A program made the position numbers and the translations under genes. A stretch of 64,000 bases of DNA from Bacillus aerolatus (GTDB lineage Bacteria > Bacillota > Bacilli > Bacillales > Domibacillaceae): assembly GCF_009183655.1 (NCBI RefSeq), contig NZ_WEIO01000001.1, positions 62,001-126,000 on the forward strand, given 5' to 3'. Shown piece by piece: positions 28,480 through 37,628 of this stretch. The notes under the pieces are model-generated. The model saw only the letters and a list, made by a program, of their open reading frames with translations, did no database searches and was not told where the DNA came from. The stretch's first letter is position 1, and each line of letters begins with the position of its first letter.

Positions 28480-29013
28480 TTAAGCTTCTTTGGATGCTTG
28501 AATATCAAGGGAAATTTTTACTTGATCGCCTACCATGATGCCGCCTGTTTCTAGGACAGCGTTATACGTTAGGCCGTAGTCGCTTCGGTTAAGTTTGCCA
28601 ATGACGCTAAAGCCTACTTTCTCATTGCCCCAAGGATCTTTTGCCGCACCTTCAAATATAACAGCGAATGTTTCTGGACGAGTAACGCCGTGTAATGTGA
28701 AGTCACCCGTTACATCGTATTCGTTTTCATCTGTTTTGACGATGTTCGTCGCTGTGAACGTCATTTGAGGATGGTTTTCTACATCAAAGAAATCGGCGTT
28801 GCGCAAATGAGCATCGCGGTCATTGTTACGCGTATCAACGCTGGCAAGGTCAATGGCAAAGTAAATGTTTGCTGTTGTTAAATCAGTCGGATCCGCTTCA
28901 ATGTCGGCAGAAAAGTCATGAAATGTTCCTTTTACGTTACTTACCATCATATGGCGAATAGAAAAATCAACGCTACTATGTGCAGTGTCTACCGTCCATT
29001 TAGTTTTTGTCAT
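28480..29013 (-). CDS. YceI-family protein
   Basis: A lipocalin-like beta-barrel protein of the YceI/polyisoprenoid-binding family, 177 residues, without a signal peptide. It has the typical WTVDTAHSSVDFSIRHMMVSNVKG start and the DFFDVENHPQMTF and GDFTLHGVTRP segments. AAGGAGAG precedes ATG 29013; GTG 29016 is a second option. It diverges from an HxlR-type regulator gene, which probably controls it. Family members bind isoprenoid or amide ligands; the ligand here is unknown. Confidence 0.88.
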   Translation of the reverse strand: MTKTKWTVDTAHSSVDFSIRHMMVSNVKGTFHDFSADIEADPTDLTTANIYFAIDLASVDTRNNDRDAHLRNADFFDVENHPQMTFTATNIVKTDENEYDVTGDFTLHGVTRPETFAVIFEGAAKDPWGNEKVGFSVIGKLNRSDYGLTYNAVLETGGIMVGDQVKISLDIQASKEA

Positions 29014-29147
29014 CACTTAATCTCTCCTTTTTATAAATGATTATTGCTCTAAACTCATTATTGTATACATAAGATAAAAAAGTAAGTAGGCACATAAATG
29101 TGGTATAGTATCAAAAAGAATACTTTTAGGGAAACGAGGGATGAAGG

Positions 29148-29510
29148 ATGGAAAAGCATCCACAGCACTGTCAAGTGGTCGTCGCGTTGGATATGATCGT
29201 CGGAAAATGGAAACCCATTATTTTGCAGCATTTGATTATTGGGGGGACAAAGCGTTTTAATGAACTCAGAAGACTAATGCCTGATATCACGCAAAGAATG
29301 CTGACGCTGAACTTGCGTGAACTGGAAGAGCAGGACATTATCGAACGCGTCGTGTATCCGGAAGTTCCACCAAGAGTAGAATATTCGATTTCAGAATACG
29401 GAAAAAGCCTGGAACCTTTGTTAGATTCGATGCATGAGTGGGGAATGGCTCATTTGGAGCATATGAAAAAGAAAGAGAAAGAACTTGGTGCTGATGATAA
29501 ATCGAGCTGA
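29148..29510 (+). CDS. HxlR-family (DUF24) transcriptional regulator
   Basis: A 120-residue winged-helix regulator with KWKPIILQHLIIGGTKRFNELRRLMPDITQRMLT-type HxlR core (residues about 22-60). A single Cys near the N-terminus (Cys8, in QHCQVV) sits where YodB, CatR and HypR carry their redox-sensing Cys, so thiol sensing is likely. Divergent from the YceI-like gene. The 131-bp gap contains TATAGT at about 29102 and an AAGTAAGTAGG word, but I could not define a clear operator. Confidence 0.88.
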   Translation: MEKHPQHCQVVVALDMIVGKWKPIILQHLIIGGTKRFNELRRLMPDITQRMLTLNLRELEEQDIIERVVYPEVPPRVEYSISEYGKSLEPLLDSMHEWGMAHLEHMKKKEKELGADDKSS

Positions 29511-29583
29511 ATAATTAGTCAGTTAAGCGGAACTCATACACGAATGCCTAAAAGTTGTTCATAGCTGTTTACAAGCAGAGATA

Positions 29584-29623
29584 AAAAAGCAGCCGGACAA
29601 AAATTTGCCGAGCTGCTTTTTTC
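29584..29623. terminator. Bidirectional terminator
   Basis: AAAAAAGCAGC ... GAGCTGCTTTTTT: arms GCAGC(C)/(GA)GCTGC with T runs on both strands, between the HxlR gene and convergent yrvJ. Confidence 0.75.
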
Positions 29624-29624
29624 A

Positions 29625-30959
29625 TCATTCATTAAAGTAGGAATTCAAGCCATTATAAATCCCGTTCGTGACAAGTTCCTGATACGGACTCGTGACCACA
29701 ATAGACTCTTCTTGCGGATTGCTTAAATAGCCGAGTTCAAGCAAAATAGCAGGCTGGCTGTTTTCGCGCAAAACGTAGTAATCTCCTTGGCGGGCACCTC
29801 GGTTTTTAATAGGGAGGATTTGATCCAATCCACGATTCACATTTTTGGCGAGTTGTTTTTGATAGTTATGGTAATAATACGTAGTAAAGCCATTAGCGCC
29901 GATATGGTGTGTACTGTCGTAGTGCAGGCTGATAAATGCATCTGCACGATGATATTTGGCTGCAGCGACACGTGAAGGAAGCGATACGTATCGGTCATCT
30001 GACCGCGTTAAAATAACGTTCGCCCCAGCTTGTTTCAGCTTATGGTATAAGCGCTCGGATGTTTTTAATGTAATAAACTTTTCAAACGTTCCTTGCATTC
30101 CAGTTGTGCCGCCGTCTATGCCGCCATGGCCCGGGTCTAAAATAATCGTTTTGCCTTGCAATCCAGGTGTATGGTTTGCAACGGGACGGGCAGTGGGTTC
30201 CTCAGTGAAAGCTTTTTTATTTATCGAGACAACCCAGCTGGCTACATACGCCTGCCTGCCGCTTTCCAGGCTGATTTCATACCAATCGCCGACCCGCCCA
30301 TGAATCGGATAACGCTCTCCTTGGGAACCTCTTGCAACGACCGAAGAAGAGGTGCTGGCATCAGAGCGGATGTTTGTGCCATCATATAAAATCACTGCAA
30401 AGCCGTCAGCCGCGGACTTACTGCTGACTTGCTTGCTTGTCTCATTAGCAAAACGGACGAACTGCTCGCTCACCCAGGCGTCTTGTCCTTTGTAGCGAAT
30501 GCTTACCCAGCCGTTTTTGCCAGCTGATGCTGATACTTGGTCACCGATATGTAATTTGCCGAGAACATTTGACGACAAAGATGGCTCGCTGCGGACGTTT
30601 AAGTCATCCGCTATAATCGTAGCCGTTTTACCCGCTGATACGCTTTTTACCGCTTTCTCTCGTGCCGGCTGTGAGGAGTTGTCTGCTTTTTTGACGATAT
30701 AGCCAGCGACCCAGCCTTTTTCCCCGCTTGCGAGCTGGATTTGATACCAGTCATACTTTTCGCTTAATATTTGATACTGGGAGTTCCGCTCTGCCTGTCC
30801 AACTACGCTTGCGGACATACTCGGCTCACTGCGGACATTTGCCTTGTTTACCGCAATCTCTACCGTGCTTTGCGATACTTCCGCAAAAGTAGTTCCTGCC
30901 GGAAGAAGGCTTAAGAAAAAAATAAATGCAATTATCATACTTACGTGCTTTCTTTCCAT
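29625..30959 (-). CDS. yrvJ: N-acetylmuramoyl-L-alanine amidase with three SH3b domains (YrvJ-like)
   Basis: A 444-residue exported cell-wall hydrolase. A signal peptide (about 1-27, ending TTFAEV) is followed by three bacterial SH3 domains (each with VRSEPS or IRSDAS; about residues 33-90, 105-165 and 180-240) and an Amidase_3 zinc domain (about 262-444). Zinc and catalytic residues are seen in LDPGHGG, EKFITLKTS, SLHYDS and LLELGYLSN. ATG 30959 follows GAGGCGGTGG; a frame to 30995 is unsupported. Its place between dtd and hisS matches B. subtilis yrvJ, although here it faces the other way. Confidence 0.92.
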   Translation of the reverse strand: MERKHVSMIIAFIFFLSLLPAGTTFAEVSQSTVEIAVNKANVRSEPSMSASVVGQAERNSQYQILSEKYDWYQIQLASGEKGWVAGYIVKKADNSSQPAREKAVKSVSAGKTATIIADDLNVRSEPSLSSNVLGKLHIGDQVSASAGKNGWVSIRYKGQDAWVSEQFVRFANETSKQVSSKSAADGFAVILYDGTNIRSDASTSSSVVARGSQGERYPIHGRVGDWYEISLESGRQAYVASWVVSINKKAFTEEPTARPVANHTPGLQGKTIILDPGHGGIDGGTTGMQGTFEKFITLKTSERLYHKLKQAGANVILTRSDDRYVSLPSRVAAAKYHRADAFISLHYDSTHHIGANGFTTYYYHNYQKQLAKNVNRGLDQILPIKNRGARQGDYYVLRENSQPAILLELGYLSNPQEESIVVTSPYQELVTNGIYNGLNSYFNE

Positions 30960-31126
30960 AATCCACCGCCTCAAAAAAATAAATAAATTCATCATTTATT
31001 TTAGCATCTATTTCACCTTTTGGTGCTTCTTTCCGGCACTTTTCTCAAATTAAGAAAAAGGTCAGTATAGTTAGAAAAATAAGAACGAAAAAATTCAATA
31101 TATGAAAAAAGTTGCAAAAAAGAAAC

Positions 31127-31155
31127 TTGAATGCATCCGCAAAGTTTCTTATAAT
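31127..31155 (+). promoter_or_regulatory. Sigma-A promoter, probably for the hisS leader
   Basis: -35 TTGAAT at 31127-31132, 17-bp spacer, -10 TATAAT at 31150-31155. The next 400 bp contain only the repeat array and the hisS T-box, and no better promoter lies between them, so the transcript probably includes the array. The rest of 30960-31126 is AT-rich and holds nothing clear. Confidence 0.7.
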
Positions 31156-31169
31156 GGGAATGTTAATTA

Positions 31170-31540
31170 GACAAAGAAAAGCGGAAGCGCCTGTCCAGCC
31201 GCGACAAGCAAATGGCTGGCAGTGAGGAGGCAGTTTTTCAGCCACCGCAGCTGACAGACATTTGACCTCGAGCGGCTAGGCGCTGCATCTGGACAAAGAA
31301 AAGCGGAGCCGACTGCAATGGGGCGACAAGCATAAGACGAGCTGGCGAAATGGCGCTTTTCAGCCATGCAGCCGGATTGGCTTATGACCTCGAGCCCCAA
31401 GGAGGCGCAGCTAGACAAAGAAAAGCGGAAGCGCCTGTCCAGCCGCGACAAGCAAATGGCTGGCAGTGAGGAGGCAGTTTTTCAGCCGCCGTAGCTGACA
31501 GACATTTGACCTCGAGCGGCTAGGCGCTGCAGCTAGACAA
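31170..31540. repeat. Tandem array of three palindromic repeats (C, B, C)
   Basis: Units of about 122 bp: type C at 31170-31294, type B (reverse) at 31295-31417, type C at 31418-31540. The two C units differ at only a few bases (GCCACCGCAG versus GCCGCCGTAG, GCATCTGG versus GCAGCTAG), so one is a recent copy of the other. Each has the constant words CGACAAG and GACCTCGAG. They lie between the promoter at 31127 and the hisS T-box. Confidence 0.85.
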
Positions 31541-31569
31541 CTCAATCACCAAACCAATAATGGAGAAAA

Positions 31570-31806
31570 GTAATTAAGAACCGCACGCCCAGAGAGGAAT
31601 GGCCATGGCTGAAAGTCATTCTCATAAGCGCCTTAGTGAACGAACACTCCGGAGGTTTTTCCTTGAAAGAAGCTGTGCTTTTAGTAGGGGAAAACGTGAA
31701 CAGGCGTTAACTGGAAAAGTGAAAGCAGCAAGTCAGCTTTAACTAGGGTGGTACCACGGGAATAAAACTCTCGTCCCTTGTCATAGGGATGAAGAGTTTT
31801 TTTTAT
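31570..31806 (+). promoter_or_regulatory. T-box riboswitch of hisS-aspS
   Basis: The T-box sequence AGGGTGGTACCACGGG lies at 31745-31760. It is followed by the terminator hairpin ACTCTCGTCCCT...AGGGATGAAGAGT and eight T (31765-31805). Stem I carries the usual AGAGAGGAATGGCC apical element. By alignment with the alaS leader in this window, the specifier is probably CAC (31645-31647), a histidine codon. Uncharged tRNA-His would stabilise the antiterminator and switch on hisS-aspS. Confidence 0.9.
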
Positions 31807-31849
31807 TTGGAAAAAAAACCCTGATACATAATTTAAAGGAGGAACAATC

Positions 31850-33127
31850 ATGAGTGTAAACATTCCGCGCGGCACGCAAGATATTTTACCGGGAACGGTC
31901 GAAAAGTGGCAGCACATTGAAAAAATCGCCACGGACATTTGCCGCAACTATCAATATAAAGAAATACGGACGCCGATTTTTGAACATACAGAATTGTTTC
32001 AGCGCAACGTCGGCGATACGACCGACATCGTCCAAAAAGAAATGTATACATTTACTGACCGCGGAGACCGCAGCTTGACTCTTCGCCCGGAAGGAACAGC
32101 CGCTGTTGTCCGCTCCTTTGTAGAAAACAAAATGTTCGGCGATCCAAATCAGCCGGTGAAGCTGTATTACAATGGGCCGATGTTCCGCTATGAACGTCCG
32201 CAGTCGGGTCGTTACCGCCAGTTTGTACAGTTTGGCGTAGAGGCGATCGGCAGTGAAGATCCGGCTATCGATGCAGAAGTGTTAGCGCTCGTAATGGATA
32301 TTTATCAAACGGCCGGCCTGCAAAAAATTGAGCTCGTTATCAATTCACTCGGTGACACAGACAGCCGCACCGCTCACAGAGAAGCGCTCGTCAATCATTT
32401 TCAGCCGCGGATCGGAGAGTTTTGCACAGACTGTCAAAGTCGTCTGGAAAAAAATCCGCTGCGTATTCTTGACTGTAAAAAAGACCGTGATCATGAATTG
32501 ATGAAATCTGCTCCATCCATTTTAGATTTCTTAAATGACTATTCCCGTACATATTTCGAAAAGGTGCAAAGCTATTTAACTGCACTTGAAATCGAGTTTA
32601 CTGTCGATCCGACGCTCGTACGCGGACTAGATTATTACAATCATACCGCTTTTGAAATCATGAGCAATGCTGAAGGGTTCGGGGCAATTACGACTCTTTG
32701 CGGAGGCGGGCGCTACAATGGCCTCGTCAGCCAAATGGGCGGACCGGATGTGCCGGGGATTGGTTTTGCTTTTAGTATGGAAAGATTCCTTGCTGCGATC
32801 GAAGCAGAAGGGATTGAATGGCAAGAGGAGAACCGTCTCGATTGTTTCGTCGCTTCCCTTGGAGAAGAAGCAAAAGACTATACGGTCAAACTTGTGCATG
32901 ATTTGCGGAAAGCGGGAATCAAAGCGGAACGCGACTATCAAAATCGAAAAATGAAAGCTCAGTTTAAAGCAGCAGACCGCCTGAAAGCAAGGTTTGTTGC
33001 GATTCTTGGTGAAGACGAGCTGAAAGAAAACAAAATCAACGTCAAAGACATGGAAACGGGTGAGCAGCAAGAAGTAGCACTCGCCGAATTAACAGAGACA
33101 TTATTGAAGAAAGTGGAGGCGAAATAA
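31850..33127 (+). CDS. hisS: Histidyl-tRNA synthetase
   Basis: A class II synthetase of 425 residues. Motif 2 ([19 protein letters not shown]), the histidine loop [12 protein letters not shown] near 260, motif 3 ([11 protein letters not shown]) and the C-terminal anticodon domain are present. GTQDILPG at the start is typical. AAAGGAGGA precedes the ATG. aspS begins immediately after the stop. Controlled by the T-box upstream. Confidence 0.97.
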   Translation: MSVNIPRGTQDILPGTVEKWQHIEKIATDICRNYQYKEIRTPIFEHTELFQRNVGDTTDIVQKEMYTFTDRGDRSLTLRPEGTAAVVRSFVENKMFGDPNQPVKLYYNGPMFRYERPQSGRYRQFVQFGVEAIGSEDPAIDAEVLALVMDIYQTAGLQKIELVINSLGDTDSRTAHREALVNHFQPRIGEFCTDCQSRLEKNPLRILDCKKDRDHELMKSAPSILDFLNDYSRTYFEKVQSYLTALEIEFTVDPTLVRGLDYYNHTAFEIMSNAEGFGAITTLCGGGRYNGLVSQMGGPDVPGIGFAFSMERFLAAIEAEGIEWQEENRLDCFVASLGEEAKDYTVKLVHDLRKAGIKAERDYQNRKMKAQFKAADRLKARFVAILGEDELKENKINVKDMETGEQQEVALAELTETLLKKVEAK

Positions 33128-34903
33128 ATGTTTGGCAGATCATATGAATGCGGAAAAATTACAGAGCAGCAAATTGGAGAACAAGTGACATTAAAAGGAT
33201 GGGTGCAGCGCCGCAGGGACTTGGGCGGGGTGATTTTTATTGATCTTCGCGACCGTACAGGCATCGTTCAAGTAGTATTTAATCCGGAAACTTCATCTGA
33301 AGCACTTGCTGTAGCTGAAAAAGTGCGCAGTGAATATGTATTAGACATTCGGGGAGTAGTTGTTGTCCGCGATGAAAGCACAGTGAATGAAAATATCGCT
33401 ACGGGAAAAATTGAAATTCAGGCAAAGCAAGTGACGATTTTAAGTGAAGCGAAAACACCTCCTTTCCTGATTGAAGATAAGACAGAAGTAGCGGAAGATA
33501 TTCGTTTAAAATACCGCTATATGGACTTGCGCCGACCAGTTATGTACGAAACATTTAAAATGCGCAGCGATATTACAAAAACAGTGCGTGATTACCTCGA
33601 CGAAGAAGGATTTCTAGATGTGGAAACGCCGATTTTAACAAAAAGTACACCAGAAGGCGCCCGCGATTATTTAGTGCCGAGCCGCGTGCACGAAGGGGAA
33701 TTTTATGCGCTGCCGCAGTCGCCGCAAATTTTCAAGCAGCTGTTAATGGTGTCGGGTTTTGACCGTTATTACCAAATTGCCCGCTGTTTCCGCGATGAAG
33801 ACTTGCGTGCTGACCGCCAGCCGGAATTTACGCAAATTGATGTTGAAGCAAGCTTTATGAGCCAGGAAGACATTATGGCGATGGCAGAAGAAATGTTGAA
33901 GCGAGTAATGAAGCGTGTGAAAGGCGTTGAGATCACCGATTCATTTCCGCGGATGACTTACGATGAGGCGATGAGCCGTTTCGGTTCAGATAAGCCAGAT
34001 ACACGCTTCGGTATGGAACTGGTGGATGTGTCAGAAAGAGTCCAGGACTCTGGATTTAAAGTGTTTGCCGGTGCTGTTGCAAGCGGTGGTCAAGTGAAAA
34101 TGATCAACGTGAAAGGCGGCGCGGCTGACTATTCTCGAAAAGACATTGATGCGCTCACTGAATTTGCAGCTGTGTACGGGGCGAAAGGGCTCGCTTGGCT
34201 GAAAGTGGAAGCGGAAGGTTTAAAAGGCCCGATCGCTAAGTTTTTCTCAGAAAAAGAACAAGCGGGACTCATATCTTCGGCGGAAGCAGCTGAAGGAGAT
34301 TTGCTTTTATTTGTTGCTGATAAAAAAGCGGTTGTCGCAGACGCGCTCGGTGCGCTTCGTCTGAAGCTTGGGAAAGAGCGCGGGCTGATTGATGAAAACA
34401 AATTTAATTTCCTTTGGGTCACAGACTGGCCTCTGTTGGAATATGATGAAGAGGAAAAGCGCTACTATGCTGCTCACCATCCGTTCACAATGCCTGTCCG
34501 TGAAGATTTGCCGCTCTTAGATGAAGAGCCGAAAAAAGTTCGGGCGCAAGCGTATGACATCGTCTTAAATGGCTATGAGCTTGGCGGCGGTTCGATTCGG
34601 ATATTTGAACGTGACATTCAAGAAAAAATGTTTGAAGTGCTTGGGTTTACGAAAGAAGAAGCAAAAGAACAGTTTGGCTTTTTGCTTGATGCATTTGAAT
34701 ACGGCACGCCTCCGCATGGCGGCATTGCACTTGGTCTTGATCGGATTGTCATGCTGCTTTCTGGCCGGACGAACTTGCGCGATACGATTGCTTTCCCAAA
34801 AACAGCGAGCGCCAGTGACTTGTTAATGGATGCGCCAGGTGAAGTGAGTCAAAGCCAGCTGCAGGAGCTGCATTTAGCTATTCGTGAAACAGCGAAAAAA
34901 TAA
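33128..34903 (+). CDS. aspS: Aspartyl-tRNA synthetase
   Basis: A class IIb synthetase of 591 residues. It has the N-terminal OB anticodon domain ([15 protein letters not shown]), motif 2 ([19 protein letters not shown]), the GAD insertion (about 285-420) typical of bacterial AspRS, and motif 3 ([13 protein letters not shown]). Cotranscribed with hisS, with no gap between them. Followed by the 6S RNA gene as in B. subtilis. Confidence 0.97.
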   Translation: MFGRSYECGKITEQQIGEQVTLKGWVQRRRDLGGVIFIDLRDRTGIVQVVFNPETSSEALAVAEKVRSEYVLDIRGVVVVRDESTVNENIATGKIEIQAKQVTILSEAKTPPFLIEDKTEVAEDIRLKYRYMDLRRPVMYETFKMRSDITKTVRDYLDEEGFLDVETPILTKSTPEGARDYLVPSRVHEGEFYALPQSPQIFKQLLMVSGFDRYYQIARCFRDEDLRADRQPEFTQIDVEASFMSQEDIMAMAEEMLKRVMKRVKGVEITDSFPRMTYDEAMSRFGSDKPDTRFGMELVDVSERVQDSGFKVFAGAVASGGQVKMINVKGGAADYSRKDIDALTEFAAVYGAKGLAWLKVEAEGLKGPIAKFFSEKEQAGLISSAEAAEGDLLLFVADKKAVVADALGALRLKLGKERGLIDENKFNFLWVTDWPLLEYDEEEKRYYAAHHPFTMPVREDLPLLDEEPKKVRAQAYDIVLNGYELGGGSIRIFERDIQEKMFEVLGFTKEEAKEQFGFLLDAFEYGTPPHGGIALGLDRIVMLLSGRTNLRDTIAFPKTASASDLLMDAPGEVSQSQLQELHLAIRETAKK

Positions 34904-34929
34904 TTTTTAAATATTTAGACAATTCAAAG

Positions 34930-34958
34930 TTGAAAACAAAATTTGGGTATGTTATGAT
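34930..34958 (+). promoter_or_regulatory. Sigma-A promoter of the 6S RNA
   Basis: -35 TTGAAA at 34930-34935, 17-bp spacer, -10 TATGAT at 34953-34958; start expected near 34966. Confidence 0.75.
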
Positions 34959-34965
34959 AATTTCA

Positions 34966-35170
34966 TCGAAGGGAAGTCCTGATGTGTACGTTTATTTTCA
35001 CTATCTGTTTTGACCGAACAATATATGTGACGGGAGCCCGGGTTTGTAAGCGGCGTACATGCCTCTTTTGCAGAGGACTTACAAAGCTTACTGCAGCGCA
35101 CCCACCTGCCTAGAGCGGGTTCAAAACATATAGATCCATAGGACGGCACAATTGGGACCTACCCTTCATA
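34966..35170 (+). ncRNA. bsrA: 6S RNA (BsrA-type)
   Basis: The RNA lies between aspS and tcdA, the position of bsrA (6S-1) in B. subtilis, with its own promoter and a terminator at 35184. The 5' end AAGGGAAGTCC pairs with the 3' end GGGACCTACCCTT (35154-35166), giving the closing stem of a rod-like RNA. The opening GTCCTGATGTGT resembles B. subtilis 6S-1 as I remember it. 6S RNA mimics an open promoter and holds sigma-A RNA polymerase in stationary phase. Ends are approximate. Confidence 0.8.
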
Positions 35171-35183
35171 ACGCATACGATCT

Positions 35184-35215
35184 ACAGCCTCTCATTGCCG
35201 GGGGGCTGTTTTTTC
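35184..35215 (+). terminator. Terminator of the 6S RNA
   Basis: ACAGCC (35184-35189) pairs with GGCTGT (35204-35209), extendable by G-T pairs, then six T. Confidence 0.75.
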
Positions 35216-35325
35216 TTTGTAGAAAACAGGGAAAAGATTGAATGGATGCTTATTTTCCAGTAAGATTAATTCTATCTGAAAAAGATAGTCAAACTAAACT
35301 AATAAAGTTATGGAGTGAACACTCA

Positions 35326-36093
35326 ATGCTGCATCAATTTTCCCGCAATGAACTTGCCTTCGGACAAGAAGGTCTTGATATTTTAAAAAACAGTACGGTT
35401 GCTATTCTTGGCATTGGCGGCGTCGGCTCATTTTCGGTAGAAGCACTCGCCCGTTCCGGTGTCGGCCGTCTTGTGCTCGTTGATAAAGACACCATCGATA
35501 TTACGAACATTAACCGTCAGCTTCCGGCTCTCTTGTCAACGATCGGCCAGCCGAAAACGGATGTGATGAAAGAGCGCATTGCCGATATTAACCCGGAATG
35601 TGAAGTCATCACGCTGAACATGTTTTATACGGAAGAAACGTATGAAGACTTTTTCAGTTATGGTTTGGACTTTGTCGTAGATGCGTCCGACACGATTTCT
35701 TATAAAATTCATTTAATGAAAGAGTGTTTAAAGCGGAACATCCCGATTATTTCCAGCATGGGCGCAGCGAATAAGCTTGATCCGACACGCTTTCAAATCG
35801 CCGATATTTCCAAAACTCATACAGATCCAATCGCTAAAGTAATCCGTACCCGCTTGCGAAAAGAAGGCATCCGTAAAGGAATTCCAGTTGTGTTTTCCGA
35901 TGAAAGTCCGATCGTCATCCGCGAAGATGTTCGGAAAGTGGTCGGTAATGATCAAGCAGAAATCCGCAAAGCGAAAATGCCGCCGGCTTCCAATGCATTT
36001 GTGCCGTCTGCGTGCGGTTTGATTATGGCAAGCTACGTCGTCAGAGAATGTTTAAAAGATATAAAAGTTACCCGTGTAAGCGATGAAAAATAA
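35326..36093 (+). CDS. tcdA: tRNA threonylcarbamoyladenosine dehydratase
   Basis: An E1-like enzyme (YrvM/TcdA) that cyclises t6A37 to ct6A using ATP. Rossmann motif GIGGVGSFSVEALARSG lies near residue 27; the DxxNxxRQ element is DITNINRQ; the sequence closely follows B. subtilis YrvM. ATG 35326 (MLHQFSRNE, after GGAGTG) is the homologous start; the longer frame from 35242 overlaps the region after the 6S terminator and is rejected. 255 residues. Confidence 0.93.
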   Translation: MLHQFSRNELAFGQEGLDILKNSTVAILGIGGVGSFSVEALARSGVGRLVLVDKDTIDITNINRQLPALLSTIGQPKTDVMKERIADINPECEVITLNMFYTEETYEDFFSYGLDFVVDASDTISYKIHLMKECLKRNIPIISSMGAANKLDPTRFQIADISKTHTDPIAKVIRTRLRKEGIRKGIPVVFSDESPIVIREDVRKVVGNDQAEIRKAKMPPASNAFVPSACGLIMASYVVRECLKDIKVTRVSDEK

Positions 36094-36102
36094 GTGAGAA
36101 CA

Positions 36103-36130
36103 GACGCCCTAGTGTCTAGGGCGTTTTTTT
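36103..36130 (+). terminator. Terminator after tcdA
   Basis: ACGCCCTAG-TGT-CTAGGGCGT followed by seven T. Confidence 0.9.
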
Positions 36131-36376
36131 GTTGTCCAGCTGCGCCTCCTTGGGGCTCGAGGTCATATGTCAGTCTGGCTGTGCGGCAAAAAGCGCCGCT
36201 TCGCCAGCCCGTCATATGCTTGTCGCCCCAAAGCAGTCGGCTCCGCTTTTATTGTCCAGCTGCAGCGCCTTGCCCCTCGAGGTCAAATAACCTTCTCACA
36301 ATGAAGTCAAAGAGCGACTTCTTTGTGAGAAGAACATTTGCTTGTCGGGGCAGAGCAGGCGCTTCCGCTTTTCTTT
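36131..36376. repeat. Two palindromic repeats (types B and A)
   Basis: Type B at about 36131-36250 and type A at about 36251-36376, in the same order and orientation as at 13249-13491. The type A inner arms CTTCTCACAATGAAGTC and GACTTCTTTGTGAGAAG are complementary except at one position. The pair stands between the conserved backbone (tcdA) and the accessory block. Confidence 0.85.
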
Positions 36377-36400
36377 GTGTGAAAAAAATGGAAAATGGAG

Positions 36401-36441
36401 TTGACAGTTAAACTTGTCCTAGTGTACTATTCGACTAGTAC
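36401..36441 (+). promoter_or_regulatory. Promoter and operator of the yhcEFGHI-like operon
   Basis: -35 TTGACA at 36401-36406, 18-bp spacer, -10 TACTAT at 36425-36430. The inverted repeat GTACTA-TTCGAC-TAGTAC (36424-36441) covers the -10, a natural place for the GntR/YtrA-type repressor encoded second in the operon. Confidence 0.65.
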
Positions 36442-36464
36442 AGTAATACACGGAGGGATCGCGT

Positions 36465-37241
36465 ATGTTTCAAGGGTTGTTAAAAAAAGATTTTTTACTC
36501 ATTAAAAATTATTTAGTAGTATGGCTTGTTTTAGTGCTGGCGCTGTACTTTTGCGCGGCAGCCTTTGCTGTTTATCAAGGCGAGTTTTATTTAGTTTTTC
36601 CGTTTATTTTTTTCATTTATTTTTTTCATATTGTGCTGCTGCCGATAGCGGAAATGGTTTTGCTGAAGGCAGAAGAGAAAGGACATTACTGGCTGCATAG
36701 TACAGCCGGTGGAGTGAAGCAGCTGCTATCCAAACTGCTGATTGCCTTTTTCGCATTTATTGTCTCTCTCATACTGACGGATCTATTGGCGCTCATTTCG
36801 CTGAAAATTGCTTTGCCGCAAGGTTTTGTCGACACCCCGGACAATAGAATGCCTTATGCAGAAGGGATTTTGTTAAATATGGGACTCACTGGGGGAGCTC
36901 TATACTTTGCTGTTTGGGGACTGTTTCTCTGGGCCGTTTATCATTCATTAAATGCGTATCCGACATTGAAAAAAATACGCTGGTTTCTCATCCTTGCCAT
37001 CTATATTTTTATCCAGGCAGCGACAGCGAAAGTGCTGCAAATCCCGCTCATTCAAAAGTGGTTCGCAAGTTGGACAATGAATATTGGGGAATCGGAAACG
37101 AAAGCGTGGGGAATAGGTGGAATGCATTTTTCCGTAGAGAATGGAGACATTCAGTTATGGCCCATTATCCTTTCTGTTATCTTTCATATGGCATTGTTTT
37201 TAGCTGCTGCCTGGCTGCTCAATCGAAAAGTAGAGGTGTAA
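36465..37241 (+). CDS. yhcE: YhcE-like membrane protein
   Basis: A 258-residue protein with six predicted transmembrane segments and no ATPase motif. It is first in an operon whose order (membrane protein, GntR regulator, two ABC ATPases, ABC-2 permease) is that of B. subtilis yhcEFGHI. It is probably one membrane subunit of an ABC-2-type exporter together with the first ATPase. CGGAGGGA precedes the ATG. Substrate unknown; cell-envelope stress or antimicrobial defence is plausible for this class. Confidence 0.75.
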   Translation: MFQGLLKKDFLLIKNYLVVWLVLVLALYFCAAAFAVYQGEFYLVFPFIFFIYFFHIVLLPIAEMVLLKAEEKGHYWLHSTAGGVKQLLSKLLIAFFAFIVSLILTDLLALISLKIALPQGFVDTPDNRMPYAEGILLNMGLTGGALYFAVWGLFLWAVYHSLNAYPTLKKIRWFLILAIYIFIQAATAKVLQIPLIQKWFASWTMNIGESETKAWGIGGMHFSVENGDIQLWPIILSVIFHMALFLAAAWLLNRKVEV

Positions 37242-37244
37242 CAC

Positions 37245-37628
37245 ATGACAGAAGAATTCAAAACATCGAAACCAATATACAGTCAAATCGCTGACCGGAT
37301 TATTCAACAATTTGTCCGGGGGGAAATTAAGCCGGGTGAAAAGTTGCCATCAGTGAGGGAGATGGCAATCCAGTCAGGCGTCAATCCGAACACGATACAA
37401 CGAACGTATGGGGAGCTGGAACGCATGGGCGTCGTCGAATCCAAAAGAGGGCAGGGTACGTTTATGACAGAACAGATAGATATGAAGAAGAAACTAAGAG
37501 CGGACATACAAAAAGAAATGATTGAAACGTTTATACAAAATATGCGGGGAATTGGCGTAGAAGATGGCGAGATTTCGCAGGCGGTCGAACAATTTTTAAC
37601 CGAAAAGGAGAAAACGGGCGATGATTGA
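37245..37628 (+). CDS. yhcF: GntR-family regulator, YtrA subfamily (YhcF-like)
   Basis: 127 residues: an N-terminal winged helix (IYSQIADRIIQQFVRGEIKPGEKLPSVRE... about 10-75) and only a short C-terminal dimerisation helix, with no ligand domain, as in YtrA-type regulators. It is usually a repressor of its own ABC operon; the inverted repeat at 36424-36441 is the likely target. Overlaps the next gene by 8 bp. Confidence 0.9.
   Translation: MTEEFKTSKPIYSQIADRIIQQFVRGEIKPGEKLPSVREMAIQSGVNPNTIQRTYGELERMGVVESKRGQGTFMTEQIDMKKKLRADIQKEMIETFIQNMRGIGVEDGEISQAVEQFLTEKEKTGDD

Noticed and set aside
31170-31540. Tandem repeats as a possible CRISPR array
   Set aside because: The units are about 122 bp, palindromic and of two types, with no short direct repeat and spacer alternation and no cas genes.
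31148-31848. Frames of 66-94 codons within the repeat array
   Set aside because: They are low-complexity translations of the palindromes that recur at every copy with no start signal.
35242-35325. N-terminal extension of tcdA
   Set aside because: Homologues begin at MLHQFSRNE and a ribosome site precedes ATG 35326; the extension starts close to the 6S RNA terminator.
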